A stretch of DNA of 64,000 bases from Flavobacterium yafengii. GTDB lineage: Bacteria > Bacteroidota > Bacteroidia > Flavobacteriales > Flavobacteriaceae. The translations under genes were made by a program, and so were the position numbers. Under the pieces are notes generated by a model. The model saw only the letters and a list, made by a program, of their open reading frames with translations, was not told the origin of the DNA and searched no databases. This document shows positions 52,396 through 61,856 of this stretch, piece after piece (position 1 is the stretch's first letter; each line of letters starts with the position of its first letter). Location of the stretch: the NCBI RefSeq assembly GCF_030010375.1, contig NZ_JASCRY010000004.1:310001-374000 (forward strand), in the 5' to 3' direction.

Positions 52396-53565
52396 ATGAA
52401 AAAAATAACATTACTTTTTATCTTTTTATTTGTAATTTCTTTTACAAAAGCACAAGATAGAGTTATAAATCCGGGGGTTCCCTTTTTATTAGTCGCAGCC
52501 GATGCAAGAGCTGCAGGTATGGCAGACGTAGGAGTTGCAACATCAGCTGATGCTTTTTCACAGCAATGGAATCCGGCTAAATATGCTTTTGCAACTGACC
52601 AAAAAGGATTTTCTATAAGCTACACACCATACCTTACTGACCTGGTTAATGATATATCATTAGGACAATTGACCTATTACCAAAAACTGAACGAGAGAAG
52701 TGCATTTGCAGGAAGCCTTCGCTACTTTGGTTTAGGCGAAATTGAATTACGTGAAACTGGCGATCCTAACGAATCGCCTAGAATAGTTTCTCCAAATGAG
52801 TTTGCTATTGATGGTTCTTATTCTTTGAAGTTAAGTGAGAAATTCTCTATGGCTATCGCGGGACGATTTATAAATTCGAATTTAAAAGTGGCATCTGACA
52901 ATAACGATGCCTCATCTGCAAGTACGTTTGCTGTTGATGTAGCCGGTTTTTACCAATCTGAAGAAATAGCATACAACGAATTCAACGGAAGATGGAGAGC
53001 AGGATTTAATATTCAAAATTTAGGCCCAAAAATCAGTTATGACAACGATGATTTTAACAACAACTTCATACCTGCTAATTTAAAAATAGGAACTGGTTTT
53101 GATTTTATTTTAGACGACTATAATAAGGTTGCCGTAAATGTTGAATTTAATAAATTATTAGTTCCAACACCACAAGACCCAGATTTAAACGGCGACGGAA
53201 CAGTTACAGTTGAAGAACGCAATCAAAACAACCAGAATTACCGCGCTATTGGTTGGACTTCCGGTGTTTTCGAATCATTTGGTGATGCTCCCGATGGATT
53301 TAGCGAGGAATTAAAAGAAGTTACTTATGCTGTAGGCGCCGAATATTTGTACCAAGATTCCTTTGCGATGCGTTTGGGATATTTTCACGAAAGTCCTTTA
53401 AAAGGGGCTCGACAATTTTTCTCGCTTGGAGCAGGTTTCAAATACAATGTTGTCAAAGTAGATGTTTCGTATTTATTCTCGGCATCAAAAGTAAAAAACC
53501 CTTTAGAAAACACCCTTCGTTTTTCACTTACCTTCAATTTTGGAGATAAATATGACGAATATTAA
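52396..53565 (+). CDS. porV: Type IX secretion outer-membrane protein PorV
   Basis: 389 residues with signal peptide, FadL/PorV-type barrel. Motifs: AADARAAGMADVGVATSADAFSQQWNPAKYAF, RYFGLGEIELRETGD, FNIQNLGPKISYDN, GAEYLYQDSFAMRLGYFHES. PorV shuttles substrates from the translocon to PorU. Transcribed with porU and from its own promoter. Confidence 0.95.
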   Translation: MKKITLLFIFLFVISFTKAQDRVINPGVPFLLVAADARAAGMADVGVATSADAFSQQWNPAKYAFATDQKGFSISYTPYLTDLVNDISLGQLTYYQKLNERSAFAGSLRYFGLGEIELRETGDPNESPRIVSPNEFAIDGSYSLKLSEKFSMAIAGRFINSNLKVASDNNDASSASTFAVDVAGFYQSEEIAYNEFNGRWRAGFNIQNLGPKISYDNDDFNNNFIPANLKIGTGFDFILDDYNKVAVNVEFNKLLVPTPQDPDLNGDGTVTVEERNQNNQNYRAIGWTSGVFESFGDAPDGFSEELKEVTYAVGAEYLYQDSFAMRLGYFHESPLKGARQFFSLGAGFKYNVVKVDVSYLFSASKVKNPLENTLRFSLTFNFGDKYDEY

Positions 53566-53589
53566 ACATAAATAAAATCCACAAATAAT

Positions 53590-53627
53590 AATCCAAATTT
53601 CAACACCATGAAGTTTGGATTTTTTTT
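53590..53627 (+). terminator. Terminator after porV
   Basis: AATCCAAA (53590-53597) pairs with TTTGGATT (53614-53621), followed by Ts, between porV and cdd. Cdd starts 12 bp downstream of the T run. Confidence 0.82.
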
Positions 53628-53639
53628 CCTTAAAAAAGT

Positions 53640-54122
53640 ATGAAAGAAATAACAATTACCACTCAATTCAAAGTATTCGATTCCCTTCAAGAGTTACCAA
53701 ATGACATTCAGGACTTAATGACGCAAGCCGTTGAAGTACGAAAAAATGCTTATGCTCCCTATTCAAAATTTAGAGTTGGAGTAGCAATTGTTTTAGACAA
53801 CGGTAAAACTGTACTAGGTTCAAACCAAGAAAACGCGGCCTATCCTTCGGGACTCTGTGCGGAACGTGTCGCAATTTTTTATGCCGGAGCAGTCTATCCA
53901 GAAGCCAAAATTTTAAAAATGGCAATTACAGCTGCTTCGGATTCGAATCAAACTACAGCTCCAATTCCTCCTTGTGGATCTTGCAGACAATCTATAGCAG
54001 AATACGAAATCAAACAAGAGACCCCTATCGAAATCTATTTTATGGGAGAAATTGGTGCAATTTACAAATCAGAATCCCTGAAAAACTTGCTTCCATTTAT
54101 GTTCGATAAAAAATTCTTGTAA
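53640..54122 (+). CDS. cdd: Cytidine deaminase
   Basis: 160 residues. Zinc site with Cys73-Ala-Glu75 (SGLCAERVAIF) and Cys112/Cys115 (PPCGSC). Substrate motif NAYAPYSKFRVGVAI and SNQENAAYPSG. Deaminates (deoxy)cytidine to (deoxy)uridine in pyrimidine salvage. The family is 130-160 residues. The gene is bracketed by the porV terminator and a promoter for pdhA. Confidence 0.95.
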   Translation: MKEITITTQFKVFDSLQELPNDIQDLMTQAVEVRKNAYAPYSKFRVGVAIVLDNGKTVLGSNQENAAYPSGLCAERVAIFYAGAVYPEAKILKMAITAASDSNQTTAPIPPCGSCRQSIAEYEIKQETPIEIYFMGEIGAIYKSESLKNLLPFMFDKKFL

Positions 54123-54170
54123 AAATTCCAAAAATTGCCTATTAAATTTTAGTTCTTACTTGGAATGTCT

Positions 54171-54178
54171 TATTTTTG
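54171..54178 (+). promoter_or_regulatory. -7 element of pdhA
   Basis: TATTTTTG fits the consensus, 87 bp upstream of the pdhA ATG at 54266. No clear TTG 19 nt upstream. Confidence 0.45.
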
Positions 54179-54265
54179 CATTTCGCAAATTTGTGGGAGG
54201 AAACTATTTTGCGTTATAGGTACAAATTGATAATACAATAACACTTTAGCAAAAGAAAAATTCAG

Positions 54266-55264
54266 ATGAAAGAAGTTACAAAAGAAGTATATTTAAAGTG
54301 GTATGAAGACATGCTGCTTTGGAGAAAGTTTGAGGACAAACTTGCAGCATTATACATCCAACAAAAAGTTAGAGGTTTTCTACATTTATACAATGGTCAA
54401 GAGGCAGTATTAGCTGGTGCATTGCACGCAATGGACTTGACAAAAGACAAAATGATTACTGCTTACAGAAATCACGTTCAGCCAATAGGTATGGGAGTTG
54501 ATCCTAGACGCGTAATGGCAGAACTTTTAGGAAAAGTTACCGGAACTTCAAAAGGTATGGGCGGTTCTATGCACATCTTTTCAAAAGAGCACCGTTTTTA
54601 TGGTGGTCACGGAATTGTAGGAGGACAAATTCCTGTAGGTGCAGGATTAGCTTTTGCAGACAAATATTTTGAAACTGGCGGTGTTACTATGACTTATTTT
54701 GGTGATGGTGCGGCACGTCAAGGATCTTTACACGAAGCTTTTAACATGGCTATGTTGTGGAAACTTCCAGTTGTATTTATTGTTGAAAACAATGGTTACG
54801 CCATGGGAACTTCTGTAGAAAGAACAGCCAATCATACTGATATCTGGAAATTAGGTTTAGGCTACGAAATGCCTTGCGGACCAGTTGACGGAATGAACCC
54901 TGTAAAAGTTGCTGAAGCAATGACTGAAGCAATTGACAGAGCGCGTCGTGGAGACGGACCAACTTTCCTGGAAATGAAAACATACCGCTATAGAGGTCAC
55001 TCTATGTCGGATGCACAATTATACCGTTCGAAAGAAGAAGTAGAAGAGTACAAAAAAATTGATCCAATTACTCAAGTTTTAGATGTAATTAAAGATCAAA
55101 AATATGCTACACTAGAAGAAATTGAAGCAATTGATCAAAGAGTAAAAGATTTAGTGGAAGAATGTGTAACATTTGCCGAAGAATCTGAATACCCTCCTAT
55201 TCAACAGCTATACGATGTAGTATACGAACAAGAAAACTATCCATTTTTACCTCATAAACTATAA
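54266..55264 (+). CDS. pdhA: Pyruvate dehydrogenase E1 component, alpha subunit
   Basis: 332 residues. Thiamine-diphosphate site: GDGAARQGSLHEAFNMAMLWKLPVVFIVENNGYAMGT (GDG...NN motif). Other landmarks are YRNHVQP, the GGSMHIF loop, GHGIVGGQIPVGAG, and YRYRGHSMSDAQLYR (phosphorylation-loop region). Decarboxylates pyruvate for the E2 below. The next gene starts 7 bp after the stop. No pdhB is beside it, so the beta subunit must be elsewhere in the genome. Confidence 0.96.
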   Translation: MKEVTKEVYLKWYEDMLLWRKFEDKLAALYIQQKVRGFLHLYNGQEAVLAGALHAMDLTKDKMITAYRNHVQPIGMGVDPRRVMAELLGKVTGTSKGMGGSMHIFSKEHRFYGGHGIVGGQIPVGAGLAFADKYFETGGVTMTYFGDGAARQGSLHEAFNMAMLWKLPVVFIVENNGYAMGTSVERTANHTDIWKLGLGYEMPCGPVDGMNPVKVAEAMTEAIDRARRGDGPTFLEMKTYRYRGHSMSDAQLYRSKEEVEEYKKIDPITQVLDVIKDQKYATLEEIEAIDQRVKDLVEECVTFAEESEYPPIQQLYDVVYEQENYPFLPHKL

Positions 55265-55271
55265 ATCAATT

Positions 55272-56927
55272 ATGGCAACAATAATTACAATGCCTCGTTT
55301 GAGCGATACGATGACGGAAGGAACGGTAGCGACTTGGCTAAAAAAAGTAGGTGATAAAATAAGCGAAGGTGATATCCTTGCAGAAATTGAAACCGATAAA
55401 GCAACAATGGAATTTGAGTCTTTCAACGAAGGAACCCTTTTACATATAGGAATACCTGCAGGTGAAACTGCACCGGTAGACTCTTTATTAGCAATTATAG
55501 GAACTGAAGGCGAGGATATTTCGGCATTATTAGCAGGAAAACCAGCTGATGCAGCTCCAGCTAAAGAAGAAACAAAAGGTACTGAAGAAACAGCAACTAC
55601 CCCTGAAGTTACAAAAGCTGCAGCACCCGCAACAGCTTCATTACCAAAAGGAGTTGTAGTGATCACCATGCCTCGTTTAAGTGATACCATGACTGAAGGA
55701 ACTGTAGCAACTTGGTTGAAAAAAGTAGGTGATGCTGTTGCTGAGGGTGACATTCTTGCTGAAATCGAAACCGATAAAGCTACAATGGAATTCGAATCTT
55801 TCAACGAAGGAACTTTATTATATGTAGGAATCGAAGAAGGCAATACTGCACCTGTTGATAGTCTTTTGGCAATCATTGGACCTGCAGGAACGGATATTAG
55901 CGGAATTGCTGAAAACTATAAAACTGGCGGAGCGCCACAAGCTGCTCCTGCTGTTGCAGAAGAAAAAGAAGTTGCTTCAACAGAAAAAGCTTTAGAACCA
56001 ATCGTTCAAGAACCATCAAATGACGGTCAACGAATTTTAGCATCACCATTGGCAAAGAAAATTGCAAGTGATAAAGGAATTCAATTAACACAAGTAAAAG
56101 GTTCTGGTGAAAACGGACGTATTGTAAAAAGCGATATCGAAAATTTCACACCACAAAAATCTGCTGCTCCAGCACAAACAACTGCAGCTGCACCAGCAAA
56201 AACAGAAACTGTAGCTGCTGCAAAACCATTTGTTCCGGCAGGAGAAGTTTTCACAGAAGAAATCAAGAATTCGCAAATGCGAAAAATCATTGCGAAACGT
56301 TTAGCAGAATCTTTATTCACGGCACCACATTACAACTTAGTAATTGAAGTAACTATGGATGAAGCAATGAAATCAAGAGCTATCATCAACAACGTTCCAG
56401 ATACAAAAGTATCTTTTAACGATATGGTGATAAAAGCTTGCGCAATGGCTTTGAAAAAACATCCAAAAATAAATTCTCAATGGAGAGAAGATTCAATTCT
56501 TATCAACCATCATGTAAATATTGGAGTTGCTGTAGCTGTTGAAGACGGATTAGTGGTTCCTGTATTACGATTTACAGATGCTATGAGTTTATCTCAAATT
56601 GGCGGAAACGTTAGAGATCTTGCAGGAAGAGCTAAAAACAAAAAATTATTACCTACAGAAATGGAAGGAAGTACTTTTACAGTTTCTAATCTTGGAATGT
56701 TTGGTATTACTGAATTCAATTCTATCATTAACCAACCAAACTCTGCTATCCTATCTGTAGGAGCAATTGTAGAAAAACCGGTAGTGAAAAATGGTCAGAT
56801 TGTAGTAGGAAACACAATGATGTTATCTTTAGCTTGCGACCACAGAACAATTGATGGCGCAACTGGAGCTCAATTTTTACAAACATTGAAACAATTTATA
56901 GAAAATCCAGTTACGATGCTTGCGTAA
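55272..56927 (+). CDS. pdhC: Pyruvate dehydrogenase E2 (dihydrolipoamide acetyltransferase)
   Basis: 551 residues: two lipoyl domains (~1-78 and ~130-207) each with the lipoylated Lys in IETDKATMEFES, a Pro/Ala-rich linker, a peripheral-subunit-binding domain (~255-290; ILASPLAKKIASDKGI, GSGENGRIVKSDI), a second linker, and the catalytic core (~330-551) ending with the family motif SLACDHRTIDGATGAQFLQTL, with catalytic His in DHRTIDG. The two lipoyl domains are near-identical. It moves the acetyl group to CoA. Translationally coupled to pdhA. Symbol follows local usage. Confidence 0.96.
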   Translation: MATIITMPRLSDTMTEGTVATWLKKVGDKISEGDILAEIETDKATMEFESFNEGTLLHIGIPAGETAPVDSLLAIIGTEGEDISALLAGKPADAAPAKEETKGTEETATTPEVTKAAAPATASLPKGVVVITMPRLSDTMTEGTVATWLKKVGDAVAEGDILAEIETDKATMEFESFNEGTLLYVGIEEGNTAPVDSLLAIIGPAGTDISGIAENYKTGGAPQAAPAVAEEKEVASTEKALEPIVQEPSNDGQRILASPLAKKIASDKGIQLTQVKGSGENGRIVKSDIENFTPQKSAAPAQTTAAAPAKTETVAAAKPFVPAGEVFTEEIKNSQMRKIIAKRLAESLFTAPHYNLVIEVTMDEAMKSRAIINNVPDTKVSFNDMVIKACAMALKKHPKINSQWREDSILINHHVNIGVAVAVEDGLVVPVLRFTDAMSLSQIGGNVRDLAGRAKNKKLLPTEMEGSTFTVSNLGMFGITEFNSIINQPNSAILSVGAIVEKPVVKNGQIVVGNTMMLSLACDHRTIDGATGAQFLQTLKQFIENPVTMLA

Positions 56928-56949
56928 TAACTCGAATTTTAAAATAGTC

Positions 56950-56987
56950 ATCCCGTCTTGTTTCTAAAACTTGACGGGATTTTTTTA
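56950..56987. terminator. Terminator between pdhC and the convergent glycosyltransferase
   Basis: ATCCCGTC (56950-56957) pairs with GACGGGAT (56973-56980), followed by six Ts. The T run overlaps the last codons of the convergent glycosyltransferase gene. Confidence 0.85.
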
Positions 56988-58226
56988 TTTATTCTTCTCC
57001 TCAATCCAGCGCGACATATATTTGGTACTTTTTAAAGTATGATATTGCAACATAGCTCCCATAAAATTATGCAATCGATGTTGCTGCAAATTTGAGCGTA
57101 AAAATTCTATTTTAGTTCTAAAGTCAGTCTCGAATAAACCTTTAGAATATCGTTGATTAATAATGGTAATTCCATTTTGTTGGGCTCTACCCCAAATTTC
57201 TTTGTCTTGATATAATTGTACTGCCGTATCCACAAAATTAACTATATCATCCGTAATAAAACCGTTCCAAGGCATATCACCATGCATGGATTCAGAACCA
57301 ATAGTAGTCGTTACGCTTGGTGTTCCACATTGCATCGCTTCTAATAATTTACCTTTAATACCTGCACCAAAACGTAAAGGTACCAAAACAACACACGCTT
57401 TCTTCACTACTTCTTGCGCATCATTAGCACGTCCCATGATTAAAAAACCATCTTTACTATTATGCAATTGCAATACTTTTTGCGAGGGATAAGCGCCATA
57501 CACATTCAATACAGTTTCTGGCAGACGTTTTTTAATTAAAGGCCAAATTGTATCTTTTAAATATTGAACCGCATTCCAATTGGGCTCATGAAGAAAATTC
57601 CCAATGAAAATAAAGTCTTTCCGTTCTTCGAAAGAAGGTATTCTCTTTATTTCAGTATCGTCAATTGGTTCCAATAAAAAAGGCAAATAATGCAACAAGG
57701 CTTTATCTATCTTAAATGCAGATTCTAATAATTCCATTTCAAATTCTGAAATCATCAAAGACAAATCACAACGCAAAATACTCGCAATTTCTCGTTTTGC
57801 AACCTCTTCAACAAACAAATCAGCTATACTAAAAGAACGATTTTCCTTGAATGCTTTCTGACGAGACAAACGCAGACAATGTAAATCTTCAGTATCTAAC
57901 AATCTTAACGCATCAGGACAATTTTCGGCAACGCGCCAACCAAATTGTTCTTCCATCATAAAACGGTCAAACAAAACCACGTCTGGATTCAGTTCTTTTA
58001 TAAAAACATCAAAACTGGAATTATTAAGTTCTATTGATTTTTTCTCGACTTCGTACTCTTGTAAATCAACCATGAAATCACTGTTTTGTGCAGGACTAGC
58101 AAACGTAATGCTAAAACCTTGCGCTTTAAAAAGTAAAATCAGCTGTATCATCCTTCCTCCCGCTGCAGACGAATTAGGTTCTGGCCAAACAAAACCAATA
58201 ATTAAAAGCTTTTGAACTTGATTCAT
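56985..58226 (-). CDS. Glycosyltransferase, GT-B fold (family 4-like)
   Basis: 413 residues from the ATG at 58226. GT-B features: N-terminal GFVWPEPNSSAAGGRM, the FIGNFLHEPN linker to the second half, and the donor-binding stretch PLRFGAGIKGKLLEAMQCGTPSVTT with the Glu of the E-x7-E region. Donor and acceptor unknown. The frame is open to 58250, but the ATG at 58226 fits. It ends against pdhC with only the terminator between, and is divergent from miaE. Confidence 0.88.
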   Translation of the reverse strand: MNQVQKLLIIGFVWPEPNSSAAGGRMIQLILLFKAQGFSITFASPAQNSDFMVDLQEYEVEKKSIELNNSSFDVFIKELNPDVVLFDRFMMEEQFGWRVAENCPDALRLLDTEDLHCLRLSRQKAFKENRSFSIADLFVEEVAKREIASILRCDLSLMISEFEMELLESAFKIDKALLHYLPFLLEPIDDTEIKRIPSFEERKDFIFIGNFLHEPNWNAVQYLKDTIWPLIKKRLPETVLNVYGAYPSQKVLQLHNSKDGFLIMGRANDAQEVVKKACVVLVPLRFGAGIKGKLLEAMQCGTPSVTTTIGSESMHGDMPWNGFITDDIVNFVDTAVQLYQDKEIWGRAQQNGITIINQRYSKGLFETDFRTKIEFLRSNLQQHRLHNFMGAMLQYHTLKSTKYMSRWIEEKNK

Positions 58227-58308
58227 ATTATTATAAAATTTCAATTGCAAAATAATGCTATTTTGACTTCAATACGGTCATTTGAACCAAAAATAGATTA
58301 TAAAACAC

Positions 58309-58316
58309 TAATTTTG
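58309..58316 (+). promoter_or_regulatory. -7 element of miaE
   Basis: TAATTTTG (TAnnTTTG) 21 bp upstream of the miaE ATG at 58338; supports that start over the longer frame. Confidence 0.5.
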
Positions 58317-58337
58317 TACCAAATAAATTTCATTACC

Positions 58338-58919
58338 ATGTTAGGATTAAAATTAGCTACAGACCCGCGTTGGGTAAATATAGTCGAATCGAATATAGAA
58401 GAAATCTTGACAGATCATGCTTGGTGTGAACAAAAAGCAGCATCAAATGCAATAAGTCTGGTTACTTACAACTCTGAATTAGAAGAATTAGTAACTGAGA
58501 TGTTGATTATTGCCAAAGAAGAATTAGACCATTTGCAATTGGTTCATAATTTAATAAAAAGCAAAGGATTGACTTTAGGTCGAGAAAGGAAAGATCATTA
58601 TGTAAATAAACTTTTTAAATTTATGAAAAAAGATGGCAGCCGAAAAGATGCTCTTTGTGATCGATTGTTATTTTCAGCAATGATTGAAGCAAGAAGTTGT
58701 GAACGGTTTAAAGTTGTATCAGAAAATATAAAAGATGTTGAACTGGCTACTTTTTACAGAGACCTCATGATTTCTGAAGCGGGACATTATACTACTTTTT
58801 TGGGTTTTGCACGAAAATATGCTGATAATATAGATGTAGACAAACGCTGGAAGGAATGGATAGAATTTGAAACTTCGATTATCACTAACTATGGTAAACA
58901 AGAAACAATTCACGGTTAA
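58338..58919 (+). CDS. miaE: tRNA-(ms2io6A37)-hydroxylase
   Basis: 193 residues from the ATG at 58338. Di-iron ferritin-like helical protein: DHAWCEQKAASNAISL, AKEELDHLQLVH (ExxH), EARSCERF and SEAGHYTTFLGFAR (second ExxH). This pattern is that of MiaE, which hydroxylates ms2i6A at position 37 of tRNA. The frame is open to 58212, but the added 42 residues overlap the promoter and the divergent gene. Confidence 0.93.
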   Translation: MLGLKLATDPRWVNIVESNIEEILTDHAWCEQKAASNAISLVTYNSELEELVTEMLIIAKEELDHLQLVHNLIKSKGLTLGRERKDHYVNKLFKFMKKDGSRKDALCDRLLFSAMIEARSCERFKVVSENIKDVELATFYRDLMISEAGHYTTFLGFARKYADNIDVDKRWKEWIEFETSIITNYGKQETIHG

Positions 58920-58940
58920 TTAAAGAATCTTATAGTAAAC

Positions 58941-58977
58941 AAAAAAACAGGATACCGTTAAGCATCCTGTTTTTTTT
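58941..58977. terminator. Terminator between miaE and the convergent OmpA-like gene
   Basis: ACAGGAT/ATCCTGT with A run before and T run after, so it can work both ways. Confidence 0.9.
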
Positions 58978-58995
58978 ATTTGCAATCTAAGTAGA

Positions 58996-60861
58996 TTATT
59001 TCACAATCATAAACTCAGAACGTCTGTTTAAGGCATGCTCCTCTTCGGTGCAGTTTTCCTGACAATCCACTTTAAATTCTGATTCTCCAAACCCTTTTCC
59101 GGTTATTTTATCTACACTAATACCTTTTGAAACAATGTAAGCTACAGTAGCATTTGCTCTTCTCTCAGAAAGATTTAAGTTAAACTCATCAGTGCCTCTG
59201 GAATCAGTATGTGCCTTAACGTAAATTTTCAATTTATCGTTTTGAGACATTACATAAACTAATTTATCAAGCTCTGCAGCACCTTTCTTAGTTATATTGC
59301 TTTTGTTGTATTCGAAATAAATAGGATTCAAAATAATTTCTGTTTCAGTAACAATCACTTCAATTGGATCAATTACTGCATCAACGGTAACTTTTCCTTG
59401 ACTAATTTTAGCTACTGGAAAAGATTTTGAAATATAACCATCTTTAAAAACTTCTATAGTATATGGCTTTTGACATTCTACGTCATAAAGAACTTCTCCA
59501 TTCATATTAGACATTTGAGTGTCTAAAACAGTGTTAGTGGCATCTAAAACAACAACTCTGGAATTAGCCAATAGCTCTCCCGTTTTGGCATTTTTTACCA
59601 CACTAAGAATTTGCCCTTTACATACCGGAATAGAACTATAGATATGATCTACTCCACTACGGTTACTAGATAAATAGCCAATATTTTTTTCTTTATTAAA
59701 TGTAAAAGCAAAATCATCTTTTTCCGTATTTACAGGTTTTCCAAGATTATACGGTTCCTCATCTTTATTTAAATCTACAGAAAAAACGTCTAAACTTCCA
59801 AAACCCGTCAAGCCGTTTGAAGAAAAATATAAAACAGCATCATCCGTTACAAAAGGAAAATTCTCGTCACCAGCTGTGTTAATTTTATTTCCTAAATTTT
59901 CTGGCGCACCATATGTTCCATCATTATTCACTGTTACTTTCCAAATATCAGTTCCTCCAACAGAACCTGGCATATTGGAAGCAAAATAAAGAACCTTCCC
60001 ATCTGCATCTATGGATGGATTCCCCATAGAATAACTTTTACTGTTGAAAGGCAGTGGAGTACTGGCCCCCCATTTACCATTTTCTTTCACTGATTTGTAA
60101 AGATTCACTTGACCAAACTTCAGTTTATGCGTTTTGTCTTTCACGAATAATTTATCTTTGAAACTTTCACTTGAAAAATAAACAACACTGCCATCTTTGG
60201 TCATTGTAACCGGACCTTCATGAAACCTGCTATTTAATTCGGTTACAGGAACTGCTTCTGAATAGTTTCCTCCACCGCTATAAGTAGATTGATAAATATC
60301 TAGAAAAGGCTCGTTATTCCAACTGTATATTTTGTTGTTTTCATTTCTTGCACTTGAAAAATAAAGGATATCTCCATACAGAATAGCACCAAAATCAGAC
60401 CTTTCTGAATTAACGGAGATTTTATCAACAACAAAAAGCTTATCTCTTTTCAATAATTTACTAAGATAATCTGGATTTTTATTGAATTGCTTAGCTCTCT
60501 GATCGTCTGGTGCTAAAGCTGCAAATGTTTTCATTTGCGAATCGGCTTCGGTGTATTTTCCATTAGATTTTAACATCTGGGCATATCTATAATACGTCTC
60601 CGGATCTTGCTTGGTTTGTACCGCTTTGGCATACCATTTTTCGGCCTCTATAGTATTGCGCATGTAATAATAACTATCACCAAGTTGCTTACTTACGTAA
60701 GTATTCGAATTTCCCTTTTCAACTAATGACAGATATTCTTTAGCAGCTTCAACATAATCGTAGCTTTCAAATAATTTATCTGCATCCTTAGTATCTTTAT
60801 TTTGTGCGGAAAGTGAAATACTAACCAGCACAAAAAACAATAATAGAGTATTTTTTTTCAT
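58996..60861 (-). CDS. OmpA-family protein with TPR and propeller domains (PorE-like)
   Basis: 621 residues with signal peptide (cleavage near SLSAQ). Order: TPR-like helices (~25-115; YVEAAKEYLSLVEKG, EAEKWYAKAV), a PD40-type beta-propeller (~150-395; DILYFSSARNENN, LYFSSNGLTGFGSLDVF), a carboxypeptidase-regulatory-like domain (~410-490; NAKTGELLANSRVVVLD), and a C-terminal OmpA peptidoglycan-binding domain (NLSERRANATVAYIV, NRRSEFMIVK). This order matches PorE of the T9SS in Porphyromonas gingivalis. Here it is the third gene of the adhesin-PorP-OmpA cassette. Confidence 0.88.
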   Translation of the reverse strand: MKKNTLLLFFVLVSISLSAQNKDTKDADKLFESYDYVEAAKEYLSLVEKGNSNTYVSKQLGDSYYYMRNTIEAEKWYAKAVQTKQDPETYYRYAQMLKSNGKYTEADSQMKTFAALAPDDQRAKQFNKNPDYLSKLLKRDKLFVVDKISVNSERSDFGAILYGDILYFSSARNENNKIYSWNNEPFLDIYQSTYSGGGNYSEAVPVTELNSRFHEGPVTMTKDGSVVYFSSESFKDKLFVKDKTHKLKFGQVNLYKSVKENGKWGASTPLPFNSKSYSMGNPSIDADGKVLYFASNMPGSVGGTDIWKVTVNNDGTYGAPENLGNKINTAGDENFPFVTDDAVLYFSSNGLTGFGSLDVFSVDLNKDEEPYNLGKPVNTEKDDFAFTFNKEKNIGYLSSNRSGVDHIYSSIPVCKGQILSVVKNAKTGELLANSRVVVLDATNTVLDTQMSNMNGEVLYDVECQKPYTIEVFKDGYISKSFPVAKISQGKVTVDAVIDPIEVIVTETEIILNPIYFEYNKSNITKKGAAELDKLVYVMSQNDKLKIYVKAHTDSRGTDEFNLNLSERRANATVAYIVSKGISVDKITGKGFGESEFKVDCQENCTEEEHALNRRSEFMIVK

Positions 60862-60879
60862 TAACTATTAAATTTAATA

Positions 60880-61797
60880 TTAGAAAAATCTTGGAGAACG
60901 TGAAACTTTTTTCGACTCAAATAAATCATATAAAATGATGAGTTCATGAGAGGAGGGTGACGTTATTTTCAAATCAGAAATTATATCTTCGTAAGCATAG
61001 CCAATGCGCAACTCAGGCGTAATTGCAAAATTTACCATTGCTCCAAAACTGTCTTCCAATCGATAAGTTGCTCCTAATTCCAATTTTTCCTGATATAAAA
61101 AATTAGCGGAAATATCTACGGAAGGCGAAACATTAAATGCAGATTTCAACATAAAGGACGGTTTGAATTTTAATTCATAGTTAATATCAAATACATATCC
61201 GGCAGTTAAAAAATAGTGTGATACATCCGATCCATATTCTCTTCCATTATAATCCAAATGGGCTGATTTTATCATGTTGGGAACTGAAAAAGACACGTAA
61301 TATTTATCGGTGTAATAAAACACTCCTGTTCCTAAATTCAAAGAAGTATCATTAATGTCGGTCCCAAAAACACCTTCTGAAGGATCTGGCAAACTCGATT
61401 GAATATCCCTTAGTCCAACTTTGTGAAAAGACGCTCCTGCTTTCAAACCAAATGCCAGTCTTTGTGTGCCTCCTAATTTCAATGTATACGAGAAATCTCC
61501 AAATACATTTTGCTCGGTAACCGGACCAATTTTATCCGAAATTAATGACAATCCGACACCTACATTCTTTCCCACCGGAGTATGTCCGGAAAAAGAAAGA
61601 GAGGTTGGAGCATCTTCAATATTTACCCACTGCTTTCTAAATAAAAGACCAAAAGAAATACTTTCTTTGGATCCCGCGTAGGCTGGATTTATAACATTCA
61701 TATTATACATGTATTGTGTATAATGAGGATCTTGTTGCGCCTTCACATCTATATAGGCAATAAGAACTAAAAGAGAAGTCAAAAATATTTTATTCAT
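60880..61797 (-). CDS. PorP/SprF-family type IX secretion membrane protein
   Basis: 305 residues with signal peptide (cleavage near VKAQ). The family start is QDPHYTQYMYNMNVINPAYAGS, then an outer-membrane barrel (VNIEDAPTSLSFSGHTP, GVGLSLISDKIGPV, RIGYAYEDIISDL). SprF is needed for secretion of the adjacent SprB adhesin in F. johnsoniae; each large adhesin with a type B sorting domain usually has its own SprF-like partner next door. It lies 59 bp after the adhesin and 18 bp before the OmpA-like gene. Confidence 0.94.
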   Translation of the reverse strand: MNKIFLTSLLVLIAYIDVKAQQDPHYTQYMYNMNVINPAYAGSKESISFGLLFRKQWVNIEDAPTSLSFSGHTPVGKNVGVGLSLISDKIGPVTEQNVFGDFSYTLKLGGTQRLAFGLKAGASFHKVGLRDIQSSLPDPSEGVFGTDINDTSLNLGTGVFYYTDKYYVSFSVPNMIKSAHLDYNGREYGSDVSHYFLTAGYVFDINYELKFKPSFMLKSAFNVSPSVDISANFLYQEKLELGATYRLEDSFGAMVNFAITPELRIGYAYEDIISDLKITSPSSHELIILYDLFESKKVSRSPRFF

Positions 61798-61856
61798 ATC
61801 TATTTGTTTTATTATTCTGCTGACCGATTGAAGGCCTGCATAAATACATTAATCTA

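Noticed and set aside
58212..58337. 42-residue extension of miaE
   Set aside because: Overlaps the divergent gene's start and the miaE promoter; family length fits the ATG at 58338.
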